Shown here: piece after piece, positions 1 through 5,298 of the stretch
How positions within the stretch are numbered: position 1 is the first letter of the stretch
Layout of the letters: each line of letters starts with the position of its first letter
Assembly: GCA_902476765.1 (NCBI GenBank)
Contig: CABSEJ010000202.1
Coordinates: 1-5,298 of the forward strand
Direction of reading: 5' to 3'
Length of the DNA: 5,298 bases
From: an uncultured Blautia sp.
GTDB lineage: Bacteria; Bacillota; Clostridia; Lachnospirales; Lachnospiraceae
Program-made: the position numbers and the translations under genes
The notes under the pieces: model-generated
The model's database searches: none
The model's input: only the letters and a program-made list of their open reading frames with translations
Told to the model about the DNA's origin: nothing

Positions 1-187
1 GCACATCCACACTGGCGCTGCCCCTATCTGTCCAGAAGCCGATAAAATACACATCTCCCATATCGTAATCTGTCTGTCCTTCCAGAGGAGCTATATCTTT
101 ATTTTTTCCCGGTATTGCACCGAAAATTGCCTTGGCCAGCTTCTCCGTATTTCCTGTTCTGCTTTTATATAATACCTGTGTTTTCAA
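1..187 (-). CDS. Flavodoxin family protein, N-terminal part (possibly BilS-like), runs off the left edge
   Basis: Only the first 62 codons are present. The reading begins MKTQVLYKSRTGNTEKLAKA: a short beta strand followed by S-R-T-G-N-T, the FMN-phosphate-binding loop of flavodoxins (residues 9-14). After it comes a second strand ending F-I-G-F-W-T-D-R-G-S (about 48-57), where flavodoxins carry the first flavin-contacting loop. A flavodoxin fold binding FMN and carrying electrons in the cytoplasm is therefore well supported. The G-F-W-T-D-[KR]-G variant resembles, from memory, clostridial flavodoxins including BilS, the partner of bilirubin reductase BilR; this identity is a guess. The start is TTG at 187-185. 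A TGA lies two codons upstream in frame, so no earlier start exists, and AGAAGGG sits 10 bases upstream. It is probably its own transcription unit, separated from the mscS stop by 116 bp. Confidence 0.8.
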   Translation of the reverse strand, partial: MKTQVLYKSRTGNTEKLAKAIFGAIPGKNKDIAPLEGQTDYDMGDVYFIGFWTDRGSASVDV

Positions 188-197
188 TTTTCATCAT

Positions 198-204
198 CCC
201 TTCT
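198..204 (-). promoter_or_regulatory. Ribosome binding site that sets a TTG start
   Basis: AGAAGGG on the minus strand lies 10 bases before the TTG at 187. Two tandem ATGs (197-192) touch the site directly and open only a 10-codon out-of-frame reading that stops at 165, so spacing and frame both favour the TTG. Confidence 0.55.
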
Positions 205-258
205 GCTGCCATTCTATGATATATTTTAACACCGGATTCTGGAAAAAAATATTTCTTG

Positions 259-287
259 ATTATAAAAAATTATAAATTCTATATAAA
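259..287 (-). promoter_or_regulatory. Candidate sigma-A promoter for the flavodoxin gene
   Basis: On the minus strand TTTATA (287-282) is followed after 17 bases by a perfect TATAAT (264-259), giving a leader of roughly 65 bases before the TTG start. The region is very A+T-rich, and a second TATAAT lies ten bases upstream (274-269) with a poorer -35, so chance matches are possible. The rest of the 188-303 gap shows no strong terminator for mscS. Confidence 0.35.
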
Positions 288-303
288 GCAGAAAGTCTGT
301 CTG

Positions 304-1200
304 TTATTCTCCCTTGATATGCACATCAAGCTGAGGATAGGGTATTTCTATGCCGGCTTCCTCCAGGGTATTTTTCAGCTTTTCATTTAATCTCCATCTG
401 GTAGGCCAGTAGTCTTCGGTTTTCACCCAGGCCCTCATTCCCAGAGTAATTCCATCCGCTGCCAGTTCGTCCACAAACACCTGCATTTCCTCCTGGGACA
501 AAACACAGGGGTCTTCCTGAAGCAAATGTTCCAGTATTCCTTTTGCTTCGTTTAAGTTAGTTTTATAGGAAACCTGTATTTTGATATCCAGCTTTCTCTT
601 ATCCCGTGCCGTCACGTTTATAATACTTGTATTGGTCAAAGTACCGTTAGGAATAGTAATTCTCCTGTTATCCATTGTGGAAAGTGTAGTATAAAACAAG
701 TCAATTTTTACCACAGTGCCCTCCTGCTTATCTGCGCTCTCAATGATATAATCGCCTACCACAAAAGGTTTCAAAATCAAAATGAGTACGCCGCCGGCCA
801 GGTTAGATAAACCACCCTGAAGAGCAAGACCTACGGCCACACCGGCGGAAGCCAGCAGTGCGGCAATGGAGGACTCCTTTACGCCAAAGCTGGTGGCAAT
901 AGTGACTATCAGAAGAAAATAGAGGGACATTTTTACAAGAGAGGACACAAATTGTGTCACTCCGGTATCTGCATTAACCTTTTGCATAGAAAGTACAATA
1001 ATCTTACAAAGCTTATGAATGACCTTGCTGGCTATGATATAAACAAGAATTGTAAGCAGAACTCTCCCTGCAAAATTCCCCACCAAAGGAAGCTTTTCTC
1101 CCCAGAAATCCCAGGTAAAATAATGTTTAAAAAAAGCATCTATTGTCTCAAACTCCAGAGCATTTTCTAATTCCAGAGTCTGTGCCAAAAAAATATTCAT
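304..1200 (-). CDS. mscS: MscS-family small-conductance mechanosensitive ion channel
   Basis: This is an inner-membrane channel that opens under membrane tension and releases solutes during hypo-osmotic shock; the family acts as a homoheptamer. The 298-residue length is close to E. coli MscS (286). Membrane segments are visible at about 44-66, 85-107 and 112-148. The last is the glycine/alanine-rich pore helix with the hallmark G-L-A-L-Q-G-G-L-S-N-L-A-G-G (124-137), followed by K-P-F-x-V-G-D (144-150). The cytoplasmic beta domain carries I-P-N-G (183-186), and the C-terminal alpha/beta domain ends with G-I-E-I-P-Y-P-Q (283-290). Residues 1-43 form a short acidic and aromatic N-terminus. I chose ATG at 1200 over an in-frame GTG at 1209, because AGAAAGG (1215-1209) overlaps that GTG and lies 8 bases from the ATG. 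The gene lies 54 bp beyond the glgB terminator without a convincing own promoter, so readthrough may contribute. Confidence 0.93.
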   Translation of the reverse strand: MNIFLAQTLELENALEFETIDAFFKHYFTWDFWGEKLPLVGNFAGRVLLTILVYIIASKVIHKLCKIIVLSMQKVNADTGVTQFVSSLVKMSLYFLLIVTIATSFGVKESSIAALLASAGVAVGLALQGGLSNLAGGVLILILKPFVVGDYIIESADKQEGTVVKIDLFYTTLSTMDNRRITIPNGTLTNTSIINVTARDKRKLDIKIQVSYKTNLNEAKGILEHLLQEDPCVLSQEEMQVFVDELAADGITLGMRAWVKTEDYWPTRWRLNEKLKNTLEEAGIEIPYPQLDVHIKGE

Positions 1201-1208
1201 ATGATTCA

Positions 1209-1215
1209 CCTTTCT
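1209..1215 (-). promoter_or_regulatory. Ribosome binding site of the MscS gene
   Basis: AGAAAGG on the minus strand, 8 bases before the ATG at 1200. It overlaps the upstream in-frame GTG (1209-1207) and so argues against that codon as the start. Confidence 0.7.
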
Positions 1216-1254
1216 GTTCTTTTTCAGCCTGCCTGGGCCGGACTATCTTTTCAT

Positions 1255-1306
1255 ATAAAACTGCGGGGCAACGCAGAAACTGTTGCAGCGTCCCCCGCAG
1301 TTTTAT
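1255..1306 (-). terminator. Intrinsic terminator of glgB, possibly bidirectional
   Basis: A perfect 14-bp inverted repeat pairs 1255-1268 with 1293-1306 (minus strand arm ATAAAACTGCGGGG, other arm its exact complement). Inside it is a 24-base region that can add a short inner helix (ACGC 1271-1274 with GCGT 1288-1291). On the minus strand the hairpin begins 3 bases after the glgB TAA and ends in TTTTAT. The A run on one side and T run on the other make it terminator-like on both strands; on the plus strand it is followed by TTTTATGTTTATTTTTT. The glgB transcript is the one it evidently serves. Confidence 0.85.
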
Positions 1307-1308
1307 GT

Positions 1309-4107
1309 TTATTTTTTCCCTTTCTTTTTGGCTTTAGTCGTTCCGGTTTTTCCGGCAGTGGATTTTTTCGTCTCTTCCTTTTCTGTCTCTGACATCTTGT
1401 CCTTCTCCTTCACCGGTTCCGTCTTAACTGTCTCCGGCTTTTTCGGATCCTCTTCCAGCAACCGGTTCTTTTCTGTCTCCGGCTTTTCCACTTCTTCCTT
1501 CACAGGCCGGGCAATTTCAGTCTGGTCCTTGGCTGCTTCCAGTTTCCTGGGCTCAGTCTTGGAGGTTTCTATTTTTTTCGCCTCGGTTTTAGAGGTCTCC
1601 AGTTTCTTGGGCTCTGTTTTGGAAGTTTCTATTTTCTTTGCCTCGGTTTTAGTGGTCTCCAGCTTTTTCGGCTCAGTCTTGGAGGTTTCTAGCTTCTTTG
1701 TCTCGGTTTTGGAGGTCTCTAATTTTTTTGCCTCCTTTTTACTGGTTTCCAGTTTAGGCTGTGCCTCTTTTGGAAGCTTGATTTCATGGCTTTTTTCTTC
1801 TTTCAGCCTCTCTTCCTCTATTTTCTGCTCCAATTCCAGGCGGACCTTAGAAACTCCCTGTTTTTCCTGCCCTTTGGTCTTCTTCTCTGTCTTCTTTGTC
1901 TCCTGTTTGGTGTAAGAGAAAATCTGTACGGACAAAGGAGCCACATTGATAACAATGGAATTCTTTCTCTCGTCACATTCTTCCCTCTTGGAAGCTTTTA
2001 CTCGTGGATTTCCCACGCCTGTACCGCCGAACTCTTTCGCATTGCTGTTGAAAATCTCTTTGTATTTCCCTGGATAGGGAACTCCCATCTGGTATTTTTC
2101 ATAAGGAAGGGCTGAGAAATTGCATACAGCCACCAGGGTGCTGTCTTTTTTCTTTCCCTTTCTGATAAGGGTCAGCATATTCTTCTCGGCTTCCATGTGG
2201 TTAATCCATTCAAAGCCGGCCGTATCATAGTCTGCTTCATATAAAGCAGGCTGCTCTTTGTAGAACTTTAACAAAGCCTGCATATAAGCCTGCATTTGCT
2301 GATGTTCCTTCTCCTCCAATAGCTCCCAATCCAGGCCTCTCTGCTCAGACCATTCTCTTTCCTGGGCAAATTCCTGTCCCATAAACAAAAGCTTCTTTCC
2401 AGGATGAACCATCATAAAACCGTAGGCTGCTCTTAAATTAGCCAGCTTCTTCTCCTTGTCTCCGGGCATCTTATTGAGAAGGGAGCCTTTTCCATGTACT
2501 ACTTCGTCATGAGACAGGCTGAGCATAAATTTCTCGCTGTAAGCGTAAATCATACTAAAGGTCAGCTCATCGTGGGCTCCGCTTCTGTAGATGGGGTCTT
2601 TCCTCATATAATCAGTGAAATCATTCATCCATCCCATGTTCCACTTATAGTCAAAGCCCAGACCGTCGTCCTCTACCTTTCCGGTAATCTGGGGCCAGGC
2701 AGTGGATTCCTCTGCAATCAACAGTACATCCGGATGTTTTTTCTTAAAAATTGAATTTAAGTGCTTTAAAAATTCGATGGCTTCCAGATTCTCGTTGCCG
2801 CCATAAATATTGGCCACCCACTCCCCGTCATTTTTACCGTAATCCAGGTAAAGCATAGAAGCCACAGCATCCATACGGATTCCGTCTGCATGGTATTTTT
2901 CCGCCCAGAACAAAGCGTTGGAAATCAGGAAGTTTTTCACCTGGGGCCTTCCGTAATTATAGATTAAAGTTCCCCAGTGGGGATGCATACCCTGTCTTGG
3001 GTCTAAGTGCTCGTACAGACAGGTTCCGTCAAAGTTAGACAGCCCGAAAGTATCCTTGGGGAAATGAGCCGGTACCCAGTCCAGAATCACACCGATTCCC
3101 TGCTGGTGCATATAATCCATAAAGTACATAAAGTCTTCGCAGGTTCCGTACCTGCTGGTAGGAGAATAATATCCGGTTACCTGATACCCCCAGGACTCAT
3201 CCAACGGATGTTCCATCACCGGCATAAGTTCCACATGGGTGTAGCCCATTTTCTTCACATACTCTGCCAGGAGAGGAGCGATTTCCCGATAATTATAGAA
3301 CAGTCTCTCTTCCTCCTCAGGCTTTTTCCAGGAACCCAGATGCATCTCATAAACAGCCATAGGTTTCTTCTCATCCTGAAGCTGTTTTCTCTCCTTCATC
3401 CACTGTCCGTCCTGCCAGGAATAATGTCTCAAATCCGTTACAACAGAAGCGGTCTTGGGACGCAGCTCCGATTGATTTCCGTAAGGGTCTGATTTTAAGT
3501 AAACCAAAGAGCCTTTGGCCTTAATCTCATATTTATACAGAGCTCCCGGTTTCACTCCCGGTATGAAAAGCTCAAAAATGCCGGACACATTCAGCCGCTG
3601 CATCTGATGTACTCTTCCATCCCAATGGTTGAAATCACCTACCACACTGACACGCATGGCGTTGGGCGCCCACACAGCAAAATAAACGCCGGAAACTCCC
3701 TGAATTGTCATAGGATGGGCACCTAATTTCTCGTAAATATTATAACAGATACCGGCGCAGAACTGCTGTTCCTCCTCCACGGTAATCTGTTTTTCAAAGG
3801 CATAAGGGTCGTAGAATTTTTCAACCCTGCCTTCCTCATATTCCGCCTCATATTTATATTTGGGAATCTTGTCCCCCGGAATCAGCACGGCATAATAGCC
3901 TGCCTCATCCTCCTGTTCCATTTCATATTCTTCCCGCCCTTTTGTAAGGACTACCTTAACCTTCTGAGCTCCCGGGAGAAAACACTGAATTAAAATCCCC
4001 TCCGGGGTTACCCTGGGCCCTAACAATTTCTTAGGCTCACTTTCCTCAGAATATACAACAGCCTCTATTTCCGGCCAATCCATCATTTCATATACTTTCT
4101 CAGACAT
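1309..4107 (-). CDS. glgB: 1,4-alpha-glucan (glycogen) branching enzyme with a repetitive charged C-terminal tail
   Basis: GlgB cuts alpha-1,4-glucan chains and rejoins them as alpha-1,6 branches, in the cytoplasm. Residues 1-732 form a complete enzyme of E. coli-like length (728). They comprise an N1 beta domain (about 35-105), a CBM48-type N2 domain (about 138-220, with W-A-P-N-A at 146-150 and V-V-G-D-F-N-H-W at 155-162), a GH13 barrel (about 250-640), and a C-terminal beta domain ending V-A-P-L-S-V (722-727). Conserved GH13 positions are present: D-W-V-P-A-H-F (343-349), nucleophile D413 in G-I-R-M-D-A-V-A-S, acid/base E466 in I-A-E-E-S-T, and H533/D534 in S-H-D-E-V-V-H-G. Residues 733-932 are an added Lys/Glu/Thr-rich tail. 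ATG at 4107 is preferred over an in-frame ATG at 4128, since AAGGAGG lies 6 bases upstream of it. No other glycogen gene adjoins it. Confidence 0.96.
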   Translation of the reverse strand: MSEKVYEMMDWPEIEAVVYSEESEPKKLLGPRVTPEGILIQCFLPGAQKVKVVLTKGREEYEMEQEDEAGYYAVLIPGDKIPKYKYEAEYEEGRVEKFYDPYAFEKQITVEEEQQFCAGICYNIYEKLGAHPMTIQGVSGVYFAVWAPNAMRVSVVGDFNHWDGRVHQMQRLNVSGIFELFIPGVKPGALYKYEIKAKGSLVYLKSDPYGNQSELRPKTASVVTDLRHYSWQDGQWMKERKQLQDEKKPMAVYEMHLGSWKKPEEEERLFYNYREIAPLLAEYVKKMGYTHVELMPVMEHPLDESWGYQVTGYYSPTSRYGTCEDFMYFMDYMHQQGIGVILDWVPAHFPKDTFGLSNFDGTCLYEHLDPRQGMHPHWGTLIYNYGRPQVKNFLISNALFWAEKYHADGIRMDAVASMLYLDYGKNDGEWVANIYGGNENLEAIEFLKHLNSIFKKKHPDVLLIAEESTAWPQITGKVEDDGLGFDYKWNMGWMNDFTDYMRKDPIYRSGAHDELTFSMIYAYSEKFMLSLSHDEVVHGKGSLLNKMPGDKEKKLANLRAAYGFMMVHPGKKLLFMGQEFAQEREWSEQRGLDWELLEEKEHQQMQAYMQALLKFYKEQPALYEADYDTAGFEWINHMEAEKNMLTLIRKGKKKDSTLVAVCNFSALPYEKYQMGVPYPGKYKEIFNSNAKEFGGTGVGNPRVKASKREECDERKNSIVINVAPLSVQIFSYTKQETKKTEKKTKGQEKQGVSKVRLELEQKIEEERLKEEKSHEIKLPKEAQPKLETSKKEAKKLETSKTETKKLETSKTEPKKLETTKTEAKKIETSKTEPKKLETSKTEAKKIETSKTEPRKLEAAKDQTEIARPVKEEVEKPETEKNRLLEEDPKKPETVKTEPVKEKDKMSETEKEETKKSTAGKTGTTKAKKKGKK
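1312..1911 (-). other. GlgB C-terminal low-complexity extension (residues 733-932)
   Basis: These 200 codons follow the end of the recognisable GlgB fold and continue in the same frame to the stop. The order is a Lys/Glu-rich, probably helical or coiled-coil stretch (about 735-780), the decapeptide repeat block (785-864), an acidic/proline mixed stretch (865-915), and a basic end with K-A-K-K-K-G-K-K. The composition is almost entirely K, E, T, S, P and A, with no aromatic residues after Y732, which predicts disorder. The function is unknown. The last part resembles histone H1-like tails in composition only. Confidence 0.85.
1516..1755 (-). repeat. In-frame 30-bp tandem repeat, about eight copies, inside glgB
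   Basis: Eight decapeptide units of the type K-[LI]-E-T-S-K-T-E-[PA]-K fill residues 785-864. Copies 4 to 7 alternate TEA-KKI with TEP-KKL, giving a 60-bp higher-order unit. Comparing 1561-1620 with 1621-1680 directly shows 9 differences in 60 bases, whereas the adjacent 30-bp units at 1561-1590 and 1591-1620 differ at 8 of 30. The outermost copies are the most diverged. Confidence 0.9.
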
Positions 4108-4113
4108 AATACG

Positions 4114-4120
4114 CCTCCTT
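4114..4120 (-). promoter_or_regulatory. Ribosome binding site of glgB
   Basis: AAGGAGG on the minus strand, 6 bases before the ATG at 4107. It lies downstream of the alternative in-frame ATG at 4128 and therefore decides the start. Confidence 0.85.
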
Positions 4121-4238
4121 TGCTTCATTTTATCATCAAACTTTTAGCTTGTAAAGTTTTAAACACTGACAGAAACATATTTTATTTTTGAATTTTGTTT
4201 GTAAATTGTATAATATTTTATTTTTTGTCAAAAAAATA

Positions 4239-4267
4239 TTGTGCATTTTACACATATCAAGTATAAT
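4239..4267 (+). promoter_or_regulatory. Candidate sigma-A promoter of the nuoE-nuoF operon
   Basis: TTGTGC (4239-4244), a 17-base spacer and a perfect TATAAT (4262-4267) predict transcription from about 4274 and a leader of about 60 bases. The -35 matches the consensus only in TTG, which would suit a regulated promoter. A second TATAAT at 4209-4214 lacks a well-spaced -35. The surrounding 4108-4333 region is the divergent control region for glgB and this operon. Confidence 0.5.
4240..4254. promoter_or_regulatory. Dyad TGTG-N7-CACA over the -35 region, possible operator
   Basis: TGTG (4240-4243) and CACA (4251-4254) form an imperfect dyad that overlaps the -35 hexamer and spacer of the predicted promoter. 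The left half, TTGTG, fits the Rex-type consensus TTGTGAA-N4-TTCACAA, but the spacing is one base short and the right half fits poorly. A regulator identity is not established. Confidence 0.25.
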
Positions 4268-4319
4268 GATAATAACTCTGCTTAGGAAATATTTTTTCAG
4301 AGGTTCTACTACATGTAAG

Positions 4320-4325
4320 AGGAGG
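4320..4325 (+). promoter_or_regulatory. Ribosome binding site of the NuoE-like gene
   Basis: AGGAGG lies 8 bases before the ATG at 4334 and only 4 bases before an out-of-frame ATG at 4330 (ATGCATG), which would stop after three codons. Spacing and frame select 4334. Confidence 0.85.
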
Positions 4326-4333
4326 TAACATGC

Positions 4334-4813
4334 ATGCTTGACCAAAGTTATTATGAAAAAGCCGATGAGATTATCGACTACTACGGACGCAAGGCAAGCT
4401 CTCTGATTCCCATTATGCAGGACATCCAGGGGGAATACCGGTATCTTCCCGGGGAGCTGCTTACCTATGTAGCCAAAGAAATCGGCGTAACAGAGGCGAA
4501 AGCCTACAGCGTAGCCACGTTCTACGAAAATTTTTCCTTTGAACCGAAGGGTAAATACATTATCAAGGTCTGTGACGGAACAGCCTGTCATGTGCGTAAG
4601 TCCATTCCTATTTTGGAAGCTCTTCAGAAAGAGCTGGGATTAAGCCGCAAAAAACATACTACCGACGATATGCTGTTTACTGTGGAAACCGTATCTTGTC
4701 TGGGAGCCTGCGGACTGGCGCCAACCCTTACCGTAAACAATGAAGTACACCCTTCCATGACTCCTGAAAAAGCTCTGGAATTGATTGCAGAACTGAGAGG
4801 TGACAATGTATGA
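4334..4813 (+). CDS. nuoE: NuoE-like [2Fe-2S] subunit of an NAD(P)-linked hydrogenase-type complex (HydC/HndA type)
   Basis: This is a 159-residue protein of the 24-kDa NADH dehydrogenase / thioredoxin-like ferredoxin family, full length for the family. A helical N-terminal part (about 1-65) contains L-P-x-x-L-L-x-Y-V-A-K-E and Y-S-V-A-T-F-Y, both family hallmarks. The thioredoxin-like domain then gives the four cluster ligands C80, C85, C122 and C126 (C-x4-C and C-x3-C, in V-C-D-G-T-A-C-H and S-C-L-G-A-C-G). In soluble complexes this subunit works next to NuoF, relaying electrons between the flavin site and other Fe-S clusters in the cytoplasm. It is the first gene of an operon; its stop overlaps the next start in ATGA. 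It could serve a trimeric [FeFe]-hydrogenase, possibly electron-bifurcating, or an NAD-linked formate dehydrogenase; the missing downstream gene decides. Confidence 0.93.
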   Translation: MLDQSYYEKADEIIDYYGRKASSLIPIMQDIQGEYRYLPGELLTYVAKEIGVTEAKAYSVATFYENFSFEPKGKYIIKVCDGTACHVRKSIPILEALQKELGLSRKKHTTDDMLFTVETVSCLGACGLAPTLTVNNEVHPSMTPEKALELIAELRGDNV

Positions 4814-5298
4814 TAATTAAAAACCGAGACGCTTTGTTAAGTGAACGTGAAAACGCTCAAAAAGAAATTAATTCTTTTGACTGCCGTATTCTGGTTTGTG
4901 CGGGAACCGGATGCGTAGCCTCAGGCTCTGACAAGATTTATAATAAAATGGTGGAATTATGTCAGGACCTTCCTGGTGTGTCTGTGGAATTTCAGAAGGA
5001 TGTTCCCCACATCGGAGCTGTTAAAACCGGCTGCCAGGGTATCTGTGAACTTGGCCCCCTGGTGCGTATTGAACCGCTCCATTATCAATATGTAAAAGTA
5101 CAGGAAGAGGATTGTCTGGAAATCTTCCAGCGCACGGTACTGAATAAGGAACCTGTGGAGCATCTTTTCTACAAAAAAGGCGGACAGTCCTATGCCTCTC
5201 CTGATGAAATTCCTTTTATTGCAAAACAGACCCGGATTGTACTGGAGAACTGCGGTAAATTCGACGCAGAATCCATTGACGAATACATAGCCTCCGGC
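4810..5298 (+). CDS. nuoF: NuoF-like NAD(P)H/FMN subunit of a hydrogenase-type complex (HydB/HndC type), N-terminal part
   Basis: The reading is open for 163 codons and runs off the right edge; the family is usually near 600 residues, so most is missing. The visible part has the thioredoxin-like [2Fe-2S] domain fused in front of the 51-kDa core in hydrogenase-type NuoF proteins, with ligands C30, C35, C75 and C79 (V-C-A-G-T-G-C and G-C-Q-G-I-C-E-L-G-P-L). The entry to the 51-kDa core follows: I-P-F-I-A-K-Q-T-R-I-V-L-E-N-C-G (134-149). The expected FMN and NAD(P)H sites and the distal Fe-S ligands lie beyond the window. Plain respiratory NuoF lacks this N-terminal ferredoxin-like domain, which favours a soluble hydrogenase or formate dehydrogenase partner. 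The start ATG at 4810 overlaps the nuoE stop (4810-4813), has AGAGG 9 bases upstream (4796-4800), and an in-frame TGA at 4801 excludes earlier starts. The overlap suggests translational coupling. Confidence 0.92.
   Translation, partial: MIIKNRDALLSERENAQKEINSFDCRILVCAGTGCVASGSDKIYNKMVELCQDLPGVSVEFQKDVPHIGAVKTGCQGICELGPLVRIEPLHYQYVKVQEEDCLEIFQRTVLNKEPVEHLFYKKGGQSYASPDEIPFIAKQTRIVLENCGKFDAESIDEYIASG

Noticed and set aside
287..301. Small hairpin after the mscS stop (CAGA-CTT-TCTG on the minus strand)
   Set aside because: The stem is only 4 bp with no proper T run directly after it, which is too weak to call a terminator.
1283..1915. Long open frame on the plus strand (210 codons, Ser/Phe/Val-rich repeats)
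   Set aside because: It is the antisense image of the glgB tail repeat: Lys/Glu/Thr codons read backwards give Ser/Phe/Val without stops. No ribosome binding site or independent coding signal was seen.
3007..3492. Plus-strand open frame of 161 codons inside glgB
   Set aside because: It is a shadow of the conserved GH13 coding sequence on the opposite strand, with no initiation site or recognisable product.
4108..4128. Seven-residue longer GlgB starting at ATG 4128
   Set aside because: The AAGGAGG site lies between this ATG and the ATG at 4107, correctly spaced only for the latter.
4179..4205. Minus-strand promoter for glgB (TTTACA at 4205-4200, TAAAAT at 4184-4179)
   Set aside because: Each box matches 5 of 6, but the spacer is 15 bases. 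The alternative perfect TTGACA (4231-4226) has no acceptable -10 at 16-18 bases. A glgB promoter must be in this region, but I cannot place it.
4136..4591. Minus-strand open frame of 151 codons over the nuoE start and the intergenic region
   Set aside because: It lies antisense to a confidently identified gene, extends into A+T-rich promoter DNA, and its product resembles no family I recognise.

Overview
The window looks like a piece of chromosome from an anaerobic, gut-type Firmicute, most likely Lachnospiraceae/Clostridia. This is an inference from the gene set (a NuoE/NuoF-type hydrogenase module, GlgB, and a small flavodoxin of clostridial type), from strong AGGAGG ribosome binding sites, and from A+T-rich intergenic DNA around moderately G+C-balanced genes. 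No RNA gene, insertion sequence, CRISPR array or phage gene was seen.

Layout. Left of about 4.1 kb everything reads on the minus strand. Positions 1-187 hold the N-terminal part of a flavodoxin-like protein that runs off the left edge and starts at TTG. Positions 304-1200 encode an MscS-family mechanosensitive channel. Positions 1255-1306 form a strong hairpin terminator three bases after the stop of a very long glgB (1309-4107). A 226-bp A+T-rich divergent intergenic region (4108-4333) separates this block from a plus-strand operon. That operon starts with a NuoE-like [2Fe-2S] subunit (4334-4813) and overlaps by four bases a NuoF-like subunit (4810 to the right edge, incomplete).

Function. 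The two plus-strand genes are the electron-input part of an NAD(P)-linked soluble complex, most plausibly a trimeric [FeFe]-hydrogenase, with the catalytic subunit expected just past the right edge. GlgB makes the alpha-1,6 branches of glycogen. It stands alone here, with no other glycogen gene beside it, and carries a 200-residue Lys/Glu/Thr-rich tail built partly of decapeptide repeats. The MscS channel protects against hypo-osmotic shock. The neighbours do not form one obvious pathway.

The most unusual items are the repetitive charged tail of GlgB with its 30/60-bp in-frame tandem repeat, the recurring out-of-frame ATG just before the chosen start of three genes, and a TGTG-N7-CACA dyad over the -35 region of the hydrogenase-type operon. 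Nothing here amounts to a clearly new multi-gene system.
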